Notes under the pieces: model-generated
The model's database searches: none
What the model saw: the letters and a program-made list of their open reading frames with translations, nothing else
What the model was told of the DNA's origin: nothing
Program-made: the position numbers and the translations under genes
Shown here: one piece after another, positions 8,299 through 16,514 of the stretch
Layout of the letters: each line of letters begins with the position of its first letter
Position numbering within the stretch: position 1 is the stretch's first letter
Source: Desulfomicrobium sp.
Lineage (GTDB): Bacteria > Desulfobacterota > Desulfovibrionia > Desulfovibrionales > Desulfomicrobiaceae
DNA length: 42,480 nt
Direction of reading: 5' to 3'
Assembly (NCBI GenBank): GCA_024709365.1
Contig: JANJWV010000183.1
Span: forward strand, 1-42,480

Positions 8299-9690
8299 AT
8301 GCCCATTTCCACACAGCGACAGACGGAAATCCGCGAGCTTCTGCTTGATCACCCCGGGGGGCTGACCAGTACCGGCATTCGGGAGGCTCTGAACGATCCC
8401 CCTCATCCGCGTACAGTCCAGCGCTGGCTGGCAGAGCTCAGGGAGAGCGGGCTTCTGGCGGTTGCCGGTCAAGGCCGGGCAACCGTGTACAGCCTGGGCG
8501 CCGCGGCCTTGTCCGACCGGTCAGAGGAGCCGGGGCTGTCCGGCGCCGAGGCCGTCGCTGAGGCCAGCATCCCCCTGTCCGAGGAAGGCAGGGAGATTCT
8601 GGCCTACATCCGCCGCCCACGAACCGGGCGGACCCCGGTCGGGTATGAGCGGAGCTTTCTCGACGACTATGTCCCGAACGCGACGTGGTATCTGGGCGAA
8701 GTCGCCAGGCGGCATCTGCGGCGCATCGGCGACACGGGCGCGTTCGACAGGCCGGCCGGGACGCATGGGCGGGCGATTCTGAGCCGGCTGCTGATCGACC
8801 TTTCCTGGGCCTCGAGCCGCCTGGAGGGCAACACGTATTCGCGTCTCGAAACGCGCAATCTGATCGAGTTCGGTCGACAGGCCGAAGGCAAGGATGCCCA
8901 GGATACCCAGATGATCCTGAACCACAAGGCGGCCATCGAACTGATGCTGGACGAGGCGGATTCCGTGGGCTTCGACGCGCAGACCTTTCTGAGCCTGCAC
9001 GGGCTGCTGTCCGAAAACCTGATGTCCGACCCGGAAGCCTCTGGACGCCTGCGCACCCGGCCCGTGCATATCGGCGGGTCCGTCTTCGTGCCCCTGGCCT
9101 TGCCCCAGGTCGTCACGGAGTGCTTCCGCACCATTCTCGACAAGGCTGCGGCCATCGTGGACCCTTTCGAACAGGCGTTCTTCGTGCTGGTTCACATCCC
9201 GTATCTCCAGCCGTTCGAAGATGTGAACAAGAGGGTCTCGCGCCTTGGCGCCAACATCCCGCTGATCAAGAGCAACCTGTCGCCCCTGACGTTCATCGAC
9301 GTGCCGGACAGGACGTATGTGGACGCGATTCTGGGCGTGTACGAAATGAACCGCATCGAATTGCTCCGCGACCTTTTCGTCTGGGCCTATGAGCGATCCG
9401 CGCGGGAGTATGTGGCCGTGCGCAAGAGCCTGGCTGATCCTGATCCGATCCGGCTCCGGTATCGGCAGGAATTGCGGGAGTTGATCGCAGGACTCGTGCG
9501 GACCGGACGGCAGGACGTGTTGCCGGCCGTGGAGCGGTTCGCGGCTGACAGGGTCGGGAAACGGGACCGCGAAGCCTTTGTCGAAATGGTACAGGATGAA
9601 TTGAAGCGGCTCCATCCGGGAATTCTGGCGCGGTATCGACTCCGGCTTTCCGAATTCGAGGCCTGGCAGGCTGCGAGAAGGCTGTCATGA
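8299..9690 (+). CDS. Fic family protein with N-terminal HTH, noncanonical core
   Basis: This protein has 463 residues. Residues ~4-70 form a winged-helix/HTH-like domain (TSTGIREAL, RTVQRWLAELRESGLL). A Fic domain follows, with the inhibitory-helix motif S172-x3-E176-G177 (SSRLEGN) and the active-site loop at 304-315. That loop reads QPFEDVNKRVSR, where canonical AMP-transferring Fic enzymes have HPFxxGNGRxxR. The catalytic His is replaced by Gln and the first Gly by Val, while the downstream N, R and R are kept. The ATG at 8299 is preceded by AAGG 7 nt upstream; the frame extends 24 codons further but through the palindromic operator. Inference: a DNA-binding regulator, or a Fic protein with altered chemistry, controlling its own promoter. 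Confidence 0.82.
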   Translation: MPISTQRQTEIRELLLDHPGGLTSTGIREALNDPPHPRTVQRWLAELRESGLLAVAGQGRATVYSLGAAALSDRSEEPGLSGAEAVAEASIPLSEEGREILAYIRRPRTGRTPVGYERSFLDDYVPNATWYLGEVARRHLRRIGDTGAFDRPAGTHGRAILSRLLIDLSWASSRLEGNTYSRLETRNLIEFGRQAEGKDAQDTQMILNHKAAIELMLDEADSVGFDAQTFLSLHGLLSENLMSDPEASGRLRTRPVHIGGSVFVPLALPQVVTECFRTILDKAAAIVDPFEQAFFVLVHIPYLQPFEDVNKRVSRLGANIPLIKSNLSPLTFIDVPDRTYVDAILGVYEMNRIELLRDLFVWAYERSAREYVAVRKSLADPDPIRLRYRQELRELIAGLVRTGRQDVLPAVERFAADRVGKRDREAFVEMVQDELKRLHPGILARYRLRLSEFEAWQAARRLS

Positions 9691-9840
9691 CCGGCGTTTG
9701 GTCAACCCGCATTTCACAGCTTCCGGGGACACTGCACGGGTGAATGCCCTCCGCATGTCCGGGCCCCCAGGGATGGACGCGCACAGCGGCCCGATGTAGT
9801 GGGGAGCGTCATGTAATCATCGCATCTTCCAGGAGGAATC

Positions 9841-10944
9841 ATGGCCTTGAAGCGAGTGGGTATTCTGACCGGCGGGGGCGACTGCTCCGGCCTCAACGCC
9901 GTGATCCGGGCCGTGACCCGTACGGCCGTCATCCAGTACGGCGCCGAGGTGCTGGGGCTCGAGAACGGCTTCGACGGCCTCATCTTCGGCCGCACCATGA
10001 AGCTGACCACCGGCAACACCAAGGACATCCTGACCCTGGGCGGGACGATCCTGGGCACGACCAACAAGGGCAACCCCTTCGCCTACCGCGAGTTCGACGA
10101 GGAAGGGCAGATCACGGTCCGCGACATGTCCGACCAGGCCATGGACACCTTCAGGATGCTCGGCCTCGATTGCCTGTTCGTGGTCGGCGGCGAGGGCACC
10201 CTGGAACTGGCCCACAAGTTTCAGCAGATGGGCATGCCCGTGGTCGGCATCCCCAAGACCATCGACAACGACCTCGAAGGAACGGACTACACCTTCGGCT
10301 TCCAGACGGCCGTGCAGGTGGCCTGCGACGCCATGGACCGGCTGCACACCACCGGCCGCAGCCACGACCGGGTCATGATCCTCGAGGTCATGGGCCGCAA
10401 CGCCGGCTGGATCGCCCTGGAGTCGGGGCTGGCCGGGGGCGCGCACATCATCCTCATTCCCGAGATCCCCTACAATCTCGACAACGTGGTGACCAAGATC
10501 CAGCACCGCATCCGCGGCAAGAGCCCGTTCAGCATCATCATGGTGGCCGAAGGGGCGAGGGAGGAGGGCGGCCAGCGCATCACCCAGGGTTCGGCCGCCA
10601 ACCGTCTGCAGGGGGTGGAGCAGCTGGGCGGCATCGGCTTCCATCTGGCCAATCAGATCCGGGAGCGCATCCCGCTGGAGGTGCGGACCACGGTCCTGGG
10701 CCACATCCAGCGCGGCGGCTCGCCCACGGCCTTCGACCGGGTGCTCGGCACGCGCCTCGGCGCCGCTGCCGTTGATGCGGCGGCGCGCGGGGAGTTCGGG
10801 ACCATGGTCGCCCTGAAGACGCCGGACATCGTGCTCGTCCCTCTCTCGGAACTGGCCGGGCTGTGCCGCACCGTGCCCCTGGACCACCAGCTCATCCGCA
10901 CGGCCGAGGCCACGGGCGTGAACCTGGGCCGCGGGGCCATGTAG
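9841..10944 (+). CDS. pfkA: 6-phosphofructokinase (group III type)
   Basis: This 367-residue protein phosphorylates fructose 6-phosphate in glycolysis. An N-terminal GGGDCSGLNAVIR nucleotide loop is followed by GGEGT (116-120), PKTIDND (138-144, catalytic Asp) and MGRNAGWIA. The last motif, GHIQRGGSPTAFDR, is the C-terminal substrate motif. Gly at the GGxG position is the ATP-type residue, whereas Lys139 in PKTIDND is common in PPi-dependent enzymes. This mixed pair is known in long group III enzymes. The start has AGGAGGAA at 9830-9837. The next gene follows after 22 bp and may be co-transcribed. Donor preference is inferred as ATP. Confidence 0.9.
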   Translation: MALKRVGILTGGGDCSGLNAVIRAVTRTAVIQYGAEVLGLENGFDGLIFGRTMKLTTGNTKDILTLGGTILGTTNKGNPFAYREFDEEGQITVRDMSDQAMDTFRMLGLDCLFVVGGEGTLELAHKFQQMGMPVVGIPKTIDNDLEGTDYTFGFQTAVQVACDAMDRLHTTGRSHDRVMILEVMGRNAGWIALESGLAGGAHIILIPEIPYNLDNVVTKIQHRIRGKSPFSIIMVAEGAREEGGQRITQGSAANRLQGVEQLGGIGFHLANQIRERIPLEVRTTVLGHIQRGGSPTAFDRVLGTRLGAAAVDAAARGEFGTMVALKTPDIVLVPLSELAGLCRTVPLDHQLIRTAEATGVNLGRGAM

Positions 10945-10966
10945 ACCTTTCGCCAAGGAGGACATC

Positions 10967-11338
10967 ATGACCGGACAGACGGACCCCCGCGTGCTCTTCG
11001 CCGCGGAGCGCACGCTCTTCTCCTGGAACAGGACGGGCATCTCCCTCATGGCCTTCGGTTTTGTCGTCGAGCGCTTCGGCCTCTACATGCAGATCCTGGG
11101 CGTGCACGGCGTGCTGGGGGCCCAGCGGTACCTGTCCTTCATCGGCGGCATGGGATTCATCCTGCTCGGCGCCTTCGTCGAGATCTTCTCCGTGCTCCAG
11201 CACAGGCATTTCCTGGCCACCCTGCACGAGATGGACATCCCGGCTGGCTACAATACCCGGGCGGCCATGGCCATCAACATTGCGGTCGGCTTCATGGGCG
11301 TGATGCTGTGCGGATATCTCTTTCTCGGCGTGCTCTGA
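10967..11338 (+). CDS. DUF202 (YidH-like) inner-membrane protein
   Basis: This 123-residue protein begins with the DUF202 signature AAERTLFSWNRTGISLMAFGF and contains three hydrophobic segments (about residues 24-45, 54-77 and 98-121). Related YidH/YidG proteins are small inner-membrane proteins of unknown function. AAGGAGG at 10956-10962 provides a strong ribosome binding site. It probably shares a transcript with the phosphofructokinase gene, though no functional link is evident. Confidence 0.82.
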   Translation: MTGQTDPRVLFAAERTLFSWNRTGISLMAFGFVVERFGLYMQILGVHGVLGAQRYLSFIGGMGFILLGAFVEIFSVLQHRHFLATLHEMDIPAGYNTRAAMAINIAVGFMGVMLCGYLFLGVL

Positions 11339-11464
11339 GGCGCACCTGCGATCGATGCGTCCGCCCGGATACGAAAATACGATGTTTCACAGGGAAGATA
11401 CGTGGGCCACGAGGTGCCGCCTGACTCGTGCATGTCCGGCGCGACGGGGTGGGATGTGAAATTC

Positions 11465-11490
11465 TATGATGATCATGCTCCGGAGCATGA
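11465..11490 (+). promoter_or_regulatory. -10 element and 18-bp perfect palindrome before MltF-like gene
   Basis: TATGAT at 11465-11470 is a good -10 hexamer; no matching -35 was found. It is followed at once by TCATGCTCCGGAGCATGA (11473-11490), a perfect 18-bp palindrome covering the expected transcription start. This is a classic operator position. The gene's Shine-Dalgarno GAGGA (11496-11500) and ATG (11508) come right after it. Confidence 0.5.
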
Positions 11491-11507
11491 ACCGTGAGGA
11501 AGCTGGC

Positions 11508-13043
11508 ATGAGTGCATCTCTTGGGGAATCGGTCGATGGTCATCTGCTGTCCACGTGGCGGGCCGTGATTCGTCTCGCCGCGTGGGCGCTGTTTCTGTGC
11601 CTGGTCCTGCTTTTTGCGGCGGTCGGCCGGGCCGACGCCCAGAACGGCACGGCCGCGGCCGAGCAGGAGCGGCAGGACGCCGCCCTGTTCAAGTACCTGA
11701 ACACCCCCTGGCGCGGCGACCTCGACGGGATGCGCACGCGCCGCTACATCCGCATCCTGGTCACCTACAGCCGCACGAACTACTACCTCGACGGCGCCGT
11801 GACCAAGGGGTTCACGGCCGAGGTGGCACATGCTTTCGAAAAGTGGCTCAACAGCCGCCTCAAGACCCGCAAGTACCCCGTCCATGTCGTCTGCATCCCC
11901 GTGCGGCGGGACGAGCTGATCTCGGCTCTGAATGCCGGCCGGGGGGACATCGCCGTGGCCAGCCTGTCCATCACCCCCGGCCGCGAGGAACTGGTGGCCT
12001 TTTCGGAGCCGTGGGTGTCGGATGTCCGCGAGGTCGTGGTCGCGGGGCCGGAATCGCCCGAGCTTGGGAGTATCGAGGACCTTTCGGGGAAGGAGGTCTA
12101 CGTGCGCCGTTCCAGCAGCTATTTCGAGACGCTGCAGGGGCTGAACGCGCGTCTGGCGTCCCGGGGCCTGCCGCCGGTCGATATCCGGCCGGCCGACGAG
12201 AGCCTGGAGAGCGAGGACATCATGGAGATGGTCGGCGCCGGGCTTCTGCCCCTGACCGTGGTCGACGGGTACCGGGCCCGGCTGTGGGGCGAGGTGCTGC
12301 CGGGCATCCGCGTCCGCGACGATCTCGTGGCGGCCCAGGGCCAGCGCCTGGCCTGGGCGGTGCGCAAGGACAACCCGCAATTGCTGGGGCTGATCAACGA
12401 TTTCGTGAAGCATTACCGTTCTTCCAAGGATATGGCGTTCCTGAACCGTAAGTACTTCATCAAGTCCGGCTACCTGCGCAACGCCAAGGACAGCGAGGAT
12501 CTGCGCCGCTTCGAGGCGGCCGTGAAATACTTCCGCAGTTACGGCCGGCAGTACGACCTGGACTTCCTGCTCCTCGCGGCCCAGGGCTACCAGGAGTCGC
12601 GGCTCGACCAGAATGCGCTGAGCCCCGCGGGAGCCGTGGGCGTCATGCAGCTCCTGCCGAGCACCGCGGCCGGCCCGCCCATCAATCTCCCCGACATCCG
12701 GCGGCTGGAGACCAACATCCACGCCGGGGCCAAATACTACCGCCACCTCATCGACACGTACTACAACGACCCGGCCATCAGCCCCCTGAACCGCATGCTC
12801 TTCGCCTTCGCGGGGTACAATGCCGGTCCGGGCAACATGGCGCGCATGCGCCGCCTGACGGCGGACATGGGCCTGGACCCGAACCAGTGGTTCGCCAACG
12901 TGGAGGTCGCCGCCGGCAAGGTCACGGGCCAGGAGACGGTCCGCTACGTGGGCAACATCTACAAGTATTACCTGGCCTACCGGACGGTCATCGAGAGGGC
13001 CGAGGAGCGGGAGCGGGCCAGGCACAGGCTGCGTTCGCTATAA
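11508..13043 (+). CDS. MltF-like membrane-bound lytic transglycosylase
   Basis: This 511-residue protein has a hydrophobic signal or anchor (residues ~18-44). A periplasmic solute-binding-protein-3 domain follows (~80-310; GFTAEVAHAFEKW, GRGDIAVASLSITPGRE, FSEPWV). The C-terminal domain is an SLT goose-lysozyme-like domain (~350-500). The catalytic Glu is E363 in YQESRLDQNA, followed by SPAGAVGVMQLLPSTA and AFAGYNAGPGN. MltF-type enzymes cleave peptidoglycan to 1,6-anhydro-muropeptides, with the solute-binding module thought to sense muropeptides. The ATG at 11508 has GAGGA 7 nt upstream; earlier ATGs (11466, 11487) overlap the palindrome and lack spaced ribosome sites. Confidence 0.88.
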   Translation: MSASLGESVDGHLLSTWRAVIRLAAWALFLCLVLLFAAVGRADAQNGTAAAEQERQDAALFKYLNTPWRGDLDGMRTRRYIRILVTYSRTNYYLDGAVTKGFTAEVAHAFEKWLNSRLKTRKYPVHVVCIPVRRDELISALNAGRGDIAVASLSITPGREELVAFSEPWVSDVREVVVAGPESPELGSIEDLSGKEVYVRRSSSYFETLQGLNARLASRGLPPVDIRPADESLESEDIMEMVGAGLLPLTVVDGYRARLWGEVLPGIRVRDDLVAAQGQRLAWAVRKDNPQLLGLINDFVKHYRSSKDMAFLNRKYFIKSGYLRNAKDSEDLRRFEAAVKYFRSYGRQYDLDFLLLAAQGYQESRLDQNALSPAGAVGVMQLLPSTAAGPPINLPDIRRLETNIHAGAKYYRHLIDTYYNDPAISPLNRMLFAFAGYNAGPGNMARMRRLTADMGLDPNQWFANVEVAAGKVTGQETVRYVGNIYKYYLAYRTVIERAEERERARHRLRSL

Positions 13044-13075
13044 GGCCGGGCGTGTCTGGCGGGGTGAATTCAACC

Positions 13076-13112
13076 GGAACGCCCCGGGGTCTTCGCGACC
13101 CCGGGGCGTTCC
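13076..13112. terminator. Strong bidirectional terminator hairpin
   Basis: Bases 13076-13091 and 13097-13112 are perfect 16-bp complements around a 5-nt TTCGC loop. The hairpin lies between the convergent MltF-like (ends 13043) and iron-sulfur protein (ends 13137) genes. A short T stretch (CTTT, 13117-13120) follows on the plus strand. Confidence 0.85.
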
Positions 13113-13136
13113 CGCGCTTTCGGGCCGCGAAAGCCC

Positions 13137-14420
13137 TCAGACCGGGAACCTGCGCACCAGGTACTCCATGAACCGCGACTTGACCTGGTTCGTGGCCATG
13201 GCCTGCTTGATGGGCGGGAGCTTCAGGATCACGCCCAGCACGGCGGCCAGGGCGCGGTGGTTCCAGAGCACGCGGTTGTCGAAGAAGAGGTGCTGGAGCT
13301 TGCCGCGCTCCAGGGCCATGACCACGGTGCGGTGCACGGAATTGAGCGGCGTGATGACCCGCTTCTCCCGCGACTTGAGGGACAGGGCCTTGTCCGGACA
13401 GGCGCGCACGCACACGCCGCAGCCCAGGCAGATGCTTTCGTCCACGCGGGCCTTCTTGCGCTTGGGCTGTCTGGGATCGTTGGCCGACACGGTGCCCATG
13501 GCTTCAACTGGGCAGGCCGCCGCGCATTTGCCGCAACCGTTGCAGGTGTTTTCGTCCACCGCGGGCAGGAAGTTGGTGGTGTGCACGGGGTGGAGGCTGC
13601 CGAACTTGCGGGCCGCGATCATGGCCTCGCAGCAGCAGCCGCAGCAGTTGCAGATGAAGTTGACCCGCTCGCGCACGTTCTCCCCGAACTGTACCAGGCC
13701 GTGTTCCTGGGCCTGGTCCAGCAGGTCCAGGCACTCGGCCGTGTCCACCGGGCGGGCGTGGCCGTGGCGTGCCAGGGACGCGGCCGAGGTGTTGAAGGTC
13801 ATGCAGATGTCCTTGGGCGCGTCGCAGTCGCGGCCCACGTGCTGCATCTTGTGGCGGCAGTAGCAGGTGCTGATGGCCCGGTGGGAGGCCGAGCGGATGA
13901 CCTCGGTGGCCCGCTCGTAATCGAGCACGTGCACGGCGTTTTCGGCCGAGAGCATGGGCTCCTGCACGAAGACGCGGCCAAGTTGGGTTTCGCCGTCGGT
14001 AAAGAGGGCCTTGATGAAGTCCTCCTCGACGTTCAGATACTGGTAGAAGAGTTCCGCCAGGGCCTTCTGGTCGATGTCGCCGCGCGTGCGCATCATGGAG
14101 AACTCGAAGAACCCGGCCATGGGAGGGGGCAGGACGTAGGTGGTGCCCCCGTCTTCCGCCACGATGTCCACGAGCATGGCCCGTCCGGCCAGGTCATCGA
14201 GGATGTTCCTGGCTTTCGTCAGCTCCATCTTCCAGACCTCGGCCGCCTTCTCGGCCGTGAAGGGCTTGATGGGCAGCAGGGCGATGAGCTCGGCCTCTCG
14301 TTCGGAGAAGAGAATTTTGAGGATCCTGTGCAGGGATTCTGAGGGCGGGGCGCCCTGGGGGCAGCGGTTCAGGCGGTCCGTGAGTTCTGCGTAACCAAGA
14401 CGGTGCGAGTGGTGCGACAT
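13137..14420 (-). CDS. Multi-cluster 4Fe-4S ferredoxin-type protein
   Basis: This 427-residue cytoplasmic protein has an N-terminal winged-helix-like region (~30-100) and a middle cysteine-rich part. That part contains CYCRHKMQH..C...C (186-206) and the striking ICNCCGCCC (257-264). Two classical 4Fe-4S ferredoxin motifs follow: CNGCGKCAAACP (293-304) and CLGCGVCVRACP (331-342). The C-terminal tail is basic and hydrophobic. The architecture is common in anaerobes, particularly sulfate reducers, and suggests electron transfer, but no catalytic partner is encoded nearby. GGAGAA precedes the ATG at 14420. A TATGAT hexamer on the minus strand at 14447-14452 could be its -10. Confidence 0.83.
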   Translation of the reverse strand: MSHHSHRLGYAELTDRLNRCPQGAPPSESLHRILKILFSEREAELIALLPIKPFTAEKAAEVWKMELTKARNILDDLAGRAMLVDIVAEDGGTTYVLPPPMAGFFEFSMMRTRGDIDQKALAELFYQYLNVEEDFIKALFTDGETQLGRVFVQEPMLSAENAVHVLDYERATEVIRSASHRAISTCYCRHKMQHVGRDCDAPKDICMTFNTSAASLARHGHARPVDTAECLDLLDQAQEHGLVQFGENVRERVNFICNCCGCCCEAMIAARKFGSLHPVHTTNFLPAVDENTCNGCGKCAAACPVEAMGTVSANDPRQPKRKKARVDESICLGCGVCVRACPDKALSLKSREKRVITPLNSVHRTVVMALERGKLQHLFFDNRVLWNHRALAAVLGVILKLPPIKQAMATNQVKSRFMEYLVRRFPV

Positions 14421-14561
14421 GGCGGCTTCTCCGTGGAGTTTCCCGAATCATAAGCCTGTCGGGCCGTCGAATAAAGCTAAAATTCGGCAATTCCGGCCAT
14501 GAGTTGCCGCTTGCGCATCCGGGGCATGAGAAACGCGAATGTCATACGCGGCGCAAGAATG

Positions 14562-14590
14562 TTGAAGTTCGCGCCGGTTTGTCCTACATT
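14562..14590 (+). promoter_or_regulatory. Sigma-70-like promoter, predicted leaderless
   Basis: TTGAAG (14562-14567), 17 bp, then TACATT (14585-14590). The start codon at 14597 lies 6 bp after the -10 hexamer, so the transcript would begin at or next to the ATG. No Shine-Dalgarno precedes that ATG, which agrees with a leaderless message. The hexamers are imperfect matches, so this is a prediction only. Confidence 0.45.
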
Positions 14591-14596
14591 TCGCAT

Positions 14597-15454
14597 ATGT
14601 TGTCGAATTTATGCAAAGTGGCGCTCGTCATCGTCTGTCTCTGCCTGCCGTGCGCGTCTCCTGCCGCAGAGGCCGCAGACGACGCCGTGACCTGGATGCA
14701 CGCGGATTTCCCCCCGCTGCGCATCGTCGAAGGGCCGTACGCCGGCCAGGGGCCTTCGGACATGATCCACGACCTCATGCGGCGCGAGATGCCGGATCTG
14801 GACCACCATGTCCTGACCGCCAACCTGAGCCGGACCATGAACTGGATGCAGAAGGGGGAGAAGGTGTTGGCCGTGGGGATCATCCCCAACCCGGAGCGGG
14901 ACGCAGTCATGCAGTATTCGATGCCGTGCGTGCTGGTTCCGCCGGTCTGTCTCGTGGTCAGGGCCGGCGAGGCGGACGGCGGGCAGGGAGGCCGGATCGC
15001 CCTCAGGGAGTTCGTGGCCAGGAAGATCCTGGGTGTGGCCGTGGACAGGTCCTACGGCCCCGAGGTGGACACCGTGCTGCGGGCTGCGCCGGATCCCTCG
15101 CGCATCGTCGCCCACATGGGCTCCAACCTTCTCGGCAGCCTGCTGGACATGCTCCTGCTCGGCCGGGTGGACGGGGTGCTGGCCTATCCTTTCGAAGCCA
15201 CGTACGTAGCGCGCATGAGAGGCCGGGAGAGCGGCATAGCCCTCGTCCCCCTGAAGGATGCCCTGGTCCCGGTCGTCGGACGCATCGCCGCACCGCGCAC
15301 CGCCTGGGGAACGAACATGATCGGCCGCGTCAACGCCGTGCTGCAGCGGCATCGGGACACGGAGGAGTACCGCCAGGCCTTCGAGCGCTGGCTGCCTTCC
15401 GGGGCAGTCGACGACTACCGGGTCATGTACGACGAATTTCTGCTCACCAGATGA
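14597..15454 (+). CDS. Periplasmic substrate-binding-like protein (TIGR02285-like)
   Basis: This 285-residue protein has an N-terminal signal peptide (VALVIVCLCLPCASPAAEA). The mature sequence resembles the TIGR02285 group of periplasmic solute-binding-fold proteins: VTWMHADFPPLRIVEGPYAGQG, then LLGSLLDMLLLGRVDGVLAYPFEATY. The ligand is unknown and no transporter genes are adjacent. The ATG at 14597 is chosen because the signal peptide starts there; the open frame reaches back to 14504 with unrelated sequence. The upstream promoter position suggests a leaderless transcript. Confidence 0.75.
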   Translation: MLSNLCKVALVIVCLCLPCASPAAEAADDAVTWMHADFPPLRIVEGPYAGQGPSDMIHDLMRREMPDLDHHVLTANLSRTMNWMQKGEKVLAVGIIPNPERDAVMQYSMPCVLVPPVCLVVRAGEADGGQGGRIALREFVARKILGVAVDRSYGPEVDTVLRAAPDPSRIVAHMGSNLLGSLLDMLLLGRVDGVLAYPFEATYVARMRGRESGIALVPLKDALVPVVGRIAAPRTAWGTNMIGRVNAVLQRHRDTEEYRQAFERWLPSGAVDDYRVMYDEFLLTR

Positions 15455-15473
15455 GGCCGCAGTCGTCCGGGCG

Positions 15474-15827
15474 TCACGCCACGGGCCCGAGCCTTTCCTC
15501 CCCGCCAATCCAGACATAGACCCAGGCCCGCGCCACGCCCGCGTCCGTCTCCACGGACACCTCGATCCGCGCATACTCATCGCCTTCGTATCCGTCCAGG
15601 ACCGCCAGCTCCTCCCGGGCAAGGTCCGCGTAGACGCTCCCCAGGACCAGCCCGCCCGGTTTGGCGACGATGGCCGGGTAGGTTTCGTCGCGCACTTCAC
15701 GGCGAACGAACCCGTTCAGCCTTGCCGGGGCGGGACGCGAAGCCCGGCCCAGCAGTCCGGTGCAGACGGCCGGGTCGGCCAGGGTGCCGTACACGAAGAG
15801 GCGTTGCAATGCAGGCCGCGATTTCAT
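15474..15827 (-). CDS. Gamma-glutamylcyclotransferase-like (AIG2/GGCT) protein
   Basis: This 117-residue protein has the family hallmarks: FVYGTLADP (11-19, substrate loop), a central VLGSVYADL, and LDGYEGDEYAR (77-87), in which E81 matches the catalytic glutamate. Characterised members release 5-oxoproline from gamma-glutamyl amines; the exact substrate here is unknown. It starts 20 bp after the ABC ATPase gene, so it may be the last gene of that operon. Its ribosome site is weak. It is convergent with the TIGR02285-like gene. Confidence 0.8.
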   Translation of the reverse strand: MKSRPALQRLFVYGTLADPAVCTGLLGRASRPAPARLNGFVRREVRDETYPAIVAKPGGLVLGSVYADLAREELAVLDGYEGDEYARIEVSVETDAGVARAWVYVWIGGEERLGPVA

Positions 15828-15847
15828 GCCGTTTCGGGCCCGGCGTC

Positions 15848-16513
15848 TCAGTCGACGATCCTGCCGTCTTCAAGGCGCAGGGCCCGGTCGGCCAGGGCCG
15901 TCACTTCCGGGTCGTGGGTCGCGGTCAGGGTGGTCCGCCCCTCCTCCCGCCCGACCCGGAACATGAGATCCATGAGATTGCGGGCCGTGGCGGAGTCCAG
16001 GCTGGCCGTGGGCTCGTCGGCCAGGAGGATTTGCGGCCGGTGGGCGATGGACCGGGCGAAGGCCACGCGCTGCGTCTCCCCGCCCGAGAGCTCCCGGGGC
16101 AGGGCCTTGGCCGCCCCGGCCAGGCCGATGCGTTCCAGCAGTTCCCCGACGCGCCGCGCGCACTCGGCCGGGCCGACGTTGTTGAGGCGCAGCGGGAAGG
16201 CCACGTTCTCGGCCACGGTCAGGCAGGACAAGAGATTGCCGAACTGGAACAGGAAGCCGACATGCGCCCGCAGGAAACGGGACAGGGCCCGTCCCGTCAG
16301 GGTGTGCACCGGCCGGTCGAGACAGATGATCGAACCCGTGTCGGGACGCTCCAGCCCGCCGACGAGGTAGAGCAGGGTGGTCTTGCCGGAACCGGACCGG
16401 CCCATCAGGGCCAGGCTTTTCCCGGTTTCAAGGTCGAAGGACACCCCGGCGATGACCGGGGTCACGCCGCGGGGGGAAGTGAAAGATTTGCTGACGTTTT
16501 CGACGCGGATCAT
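15848..16513 (-). CDS. ABC transporter ATP-binding protein (LolD/MacB type)
   Basis: This 221-residue ATPase has Walker A GRSGSGKT (38-45), Q-loop FQFGNL (89-94) and signature LSGGETQR (142-149). Walker B ILLADEPTASLD (162-173) and an H-loop THDPEV complete the set. The short length and sequence style match the LolD/MacB/FtsE class, which energises lipoprotein, lipid or small-molecule extrusion rather than classical import. Its start is separated by one base from the permease stop, so translation is coupled. It should pair with the single FtsX-like permease encoded just upstream. Confidence 0.92.
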   Translation of the reverse strand: MIRVENVSKSFTSPRGVTPVIAGVSFDLETGKSLALMGRSGSGKTTLLYLVGGLERPDTGSIICLDRPVHTLTGRALSRFLRAHVGFLFQFGNLLSCLTVAENVAFPLRLNNVGPAECARRVGELLERIGLAGAAKALPRELSGGETQRVAFARSIAHRPQILLADEPTASLDSATARNLMDLMFRVGREEGRTTLTATHDPEVTALADRALRLEDGRIVD

Positions 16514-16514
16514 G

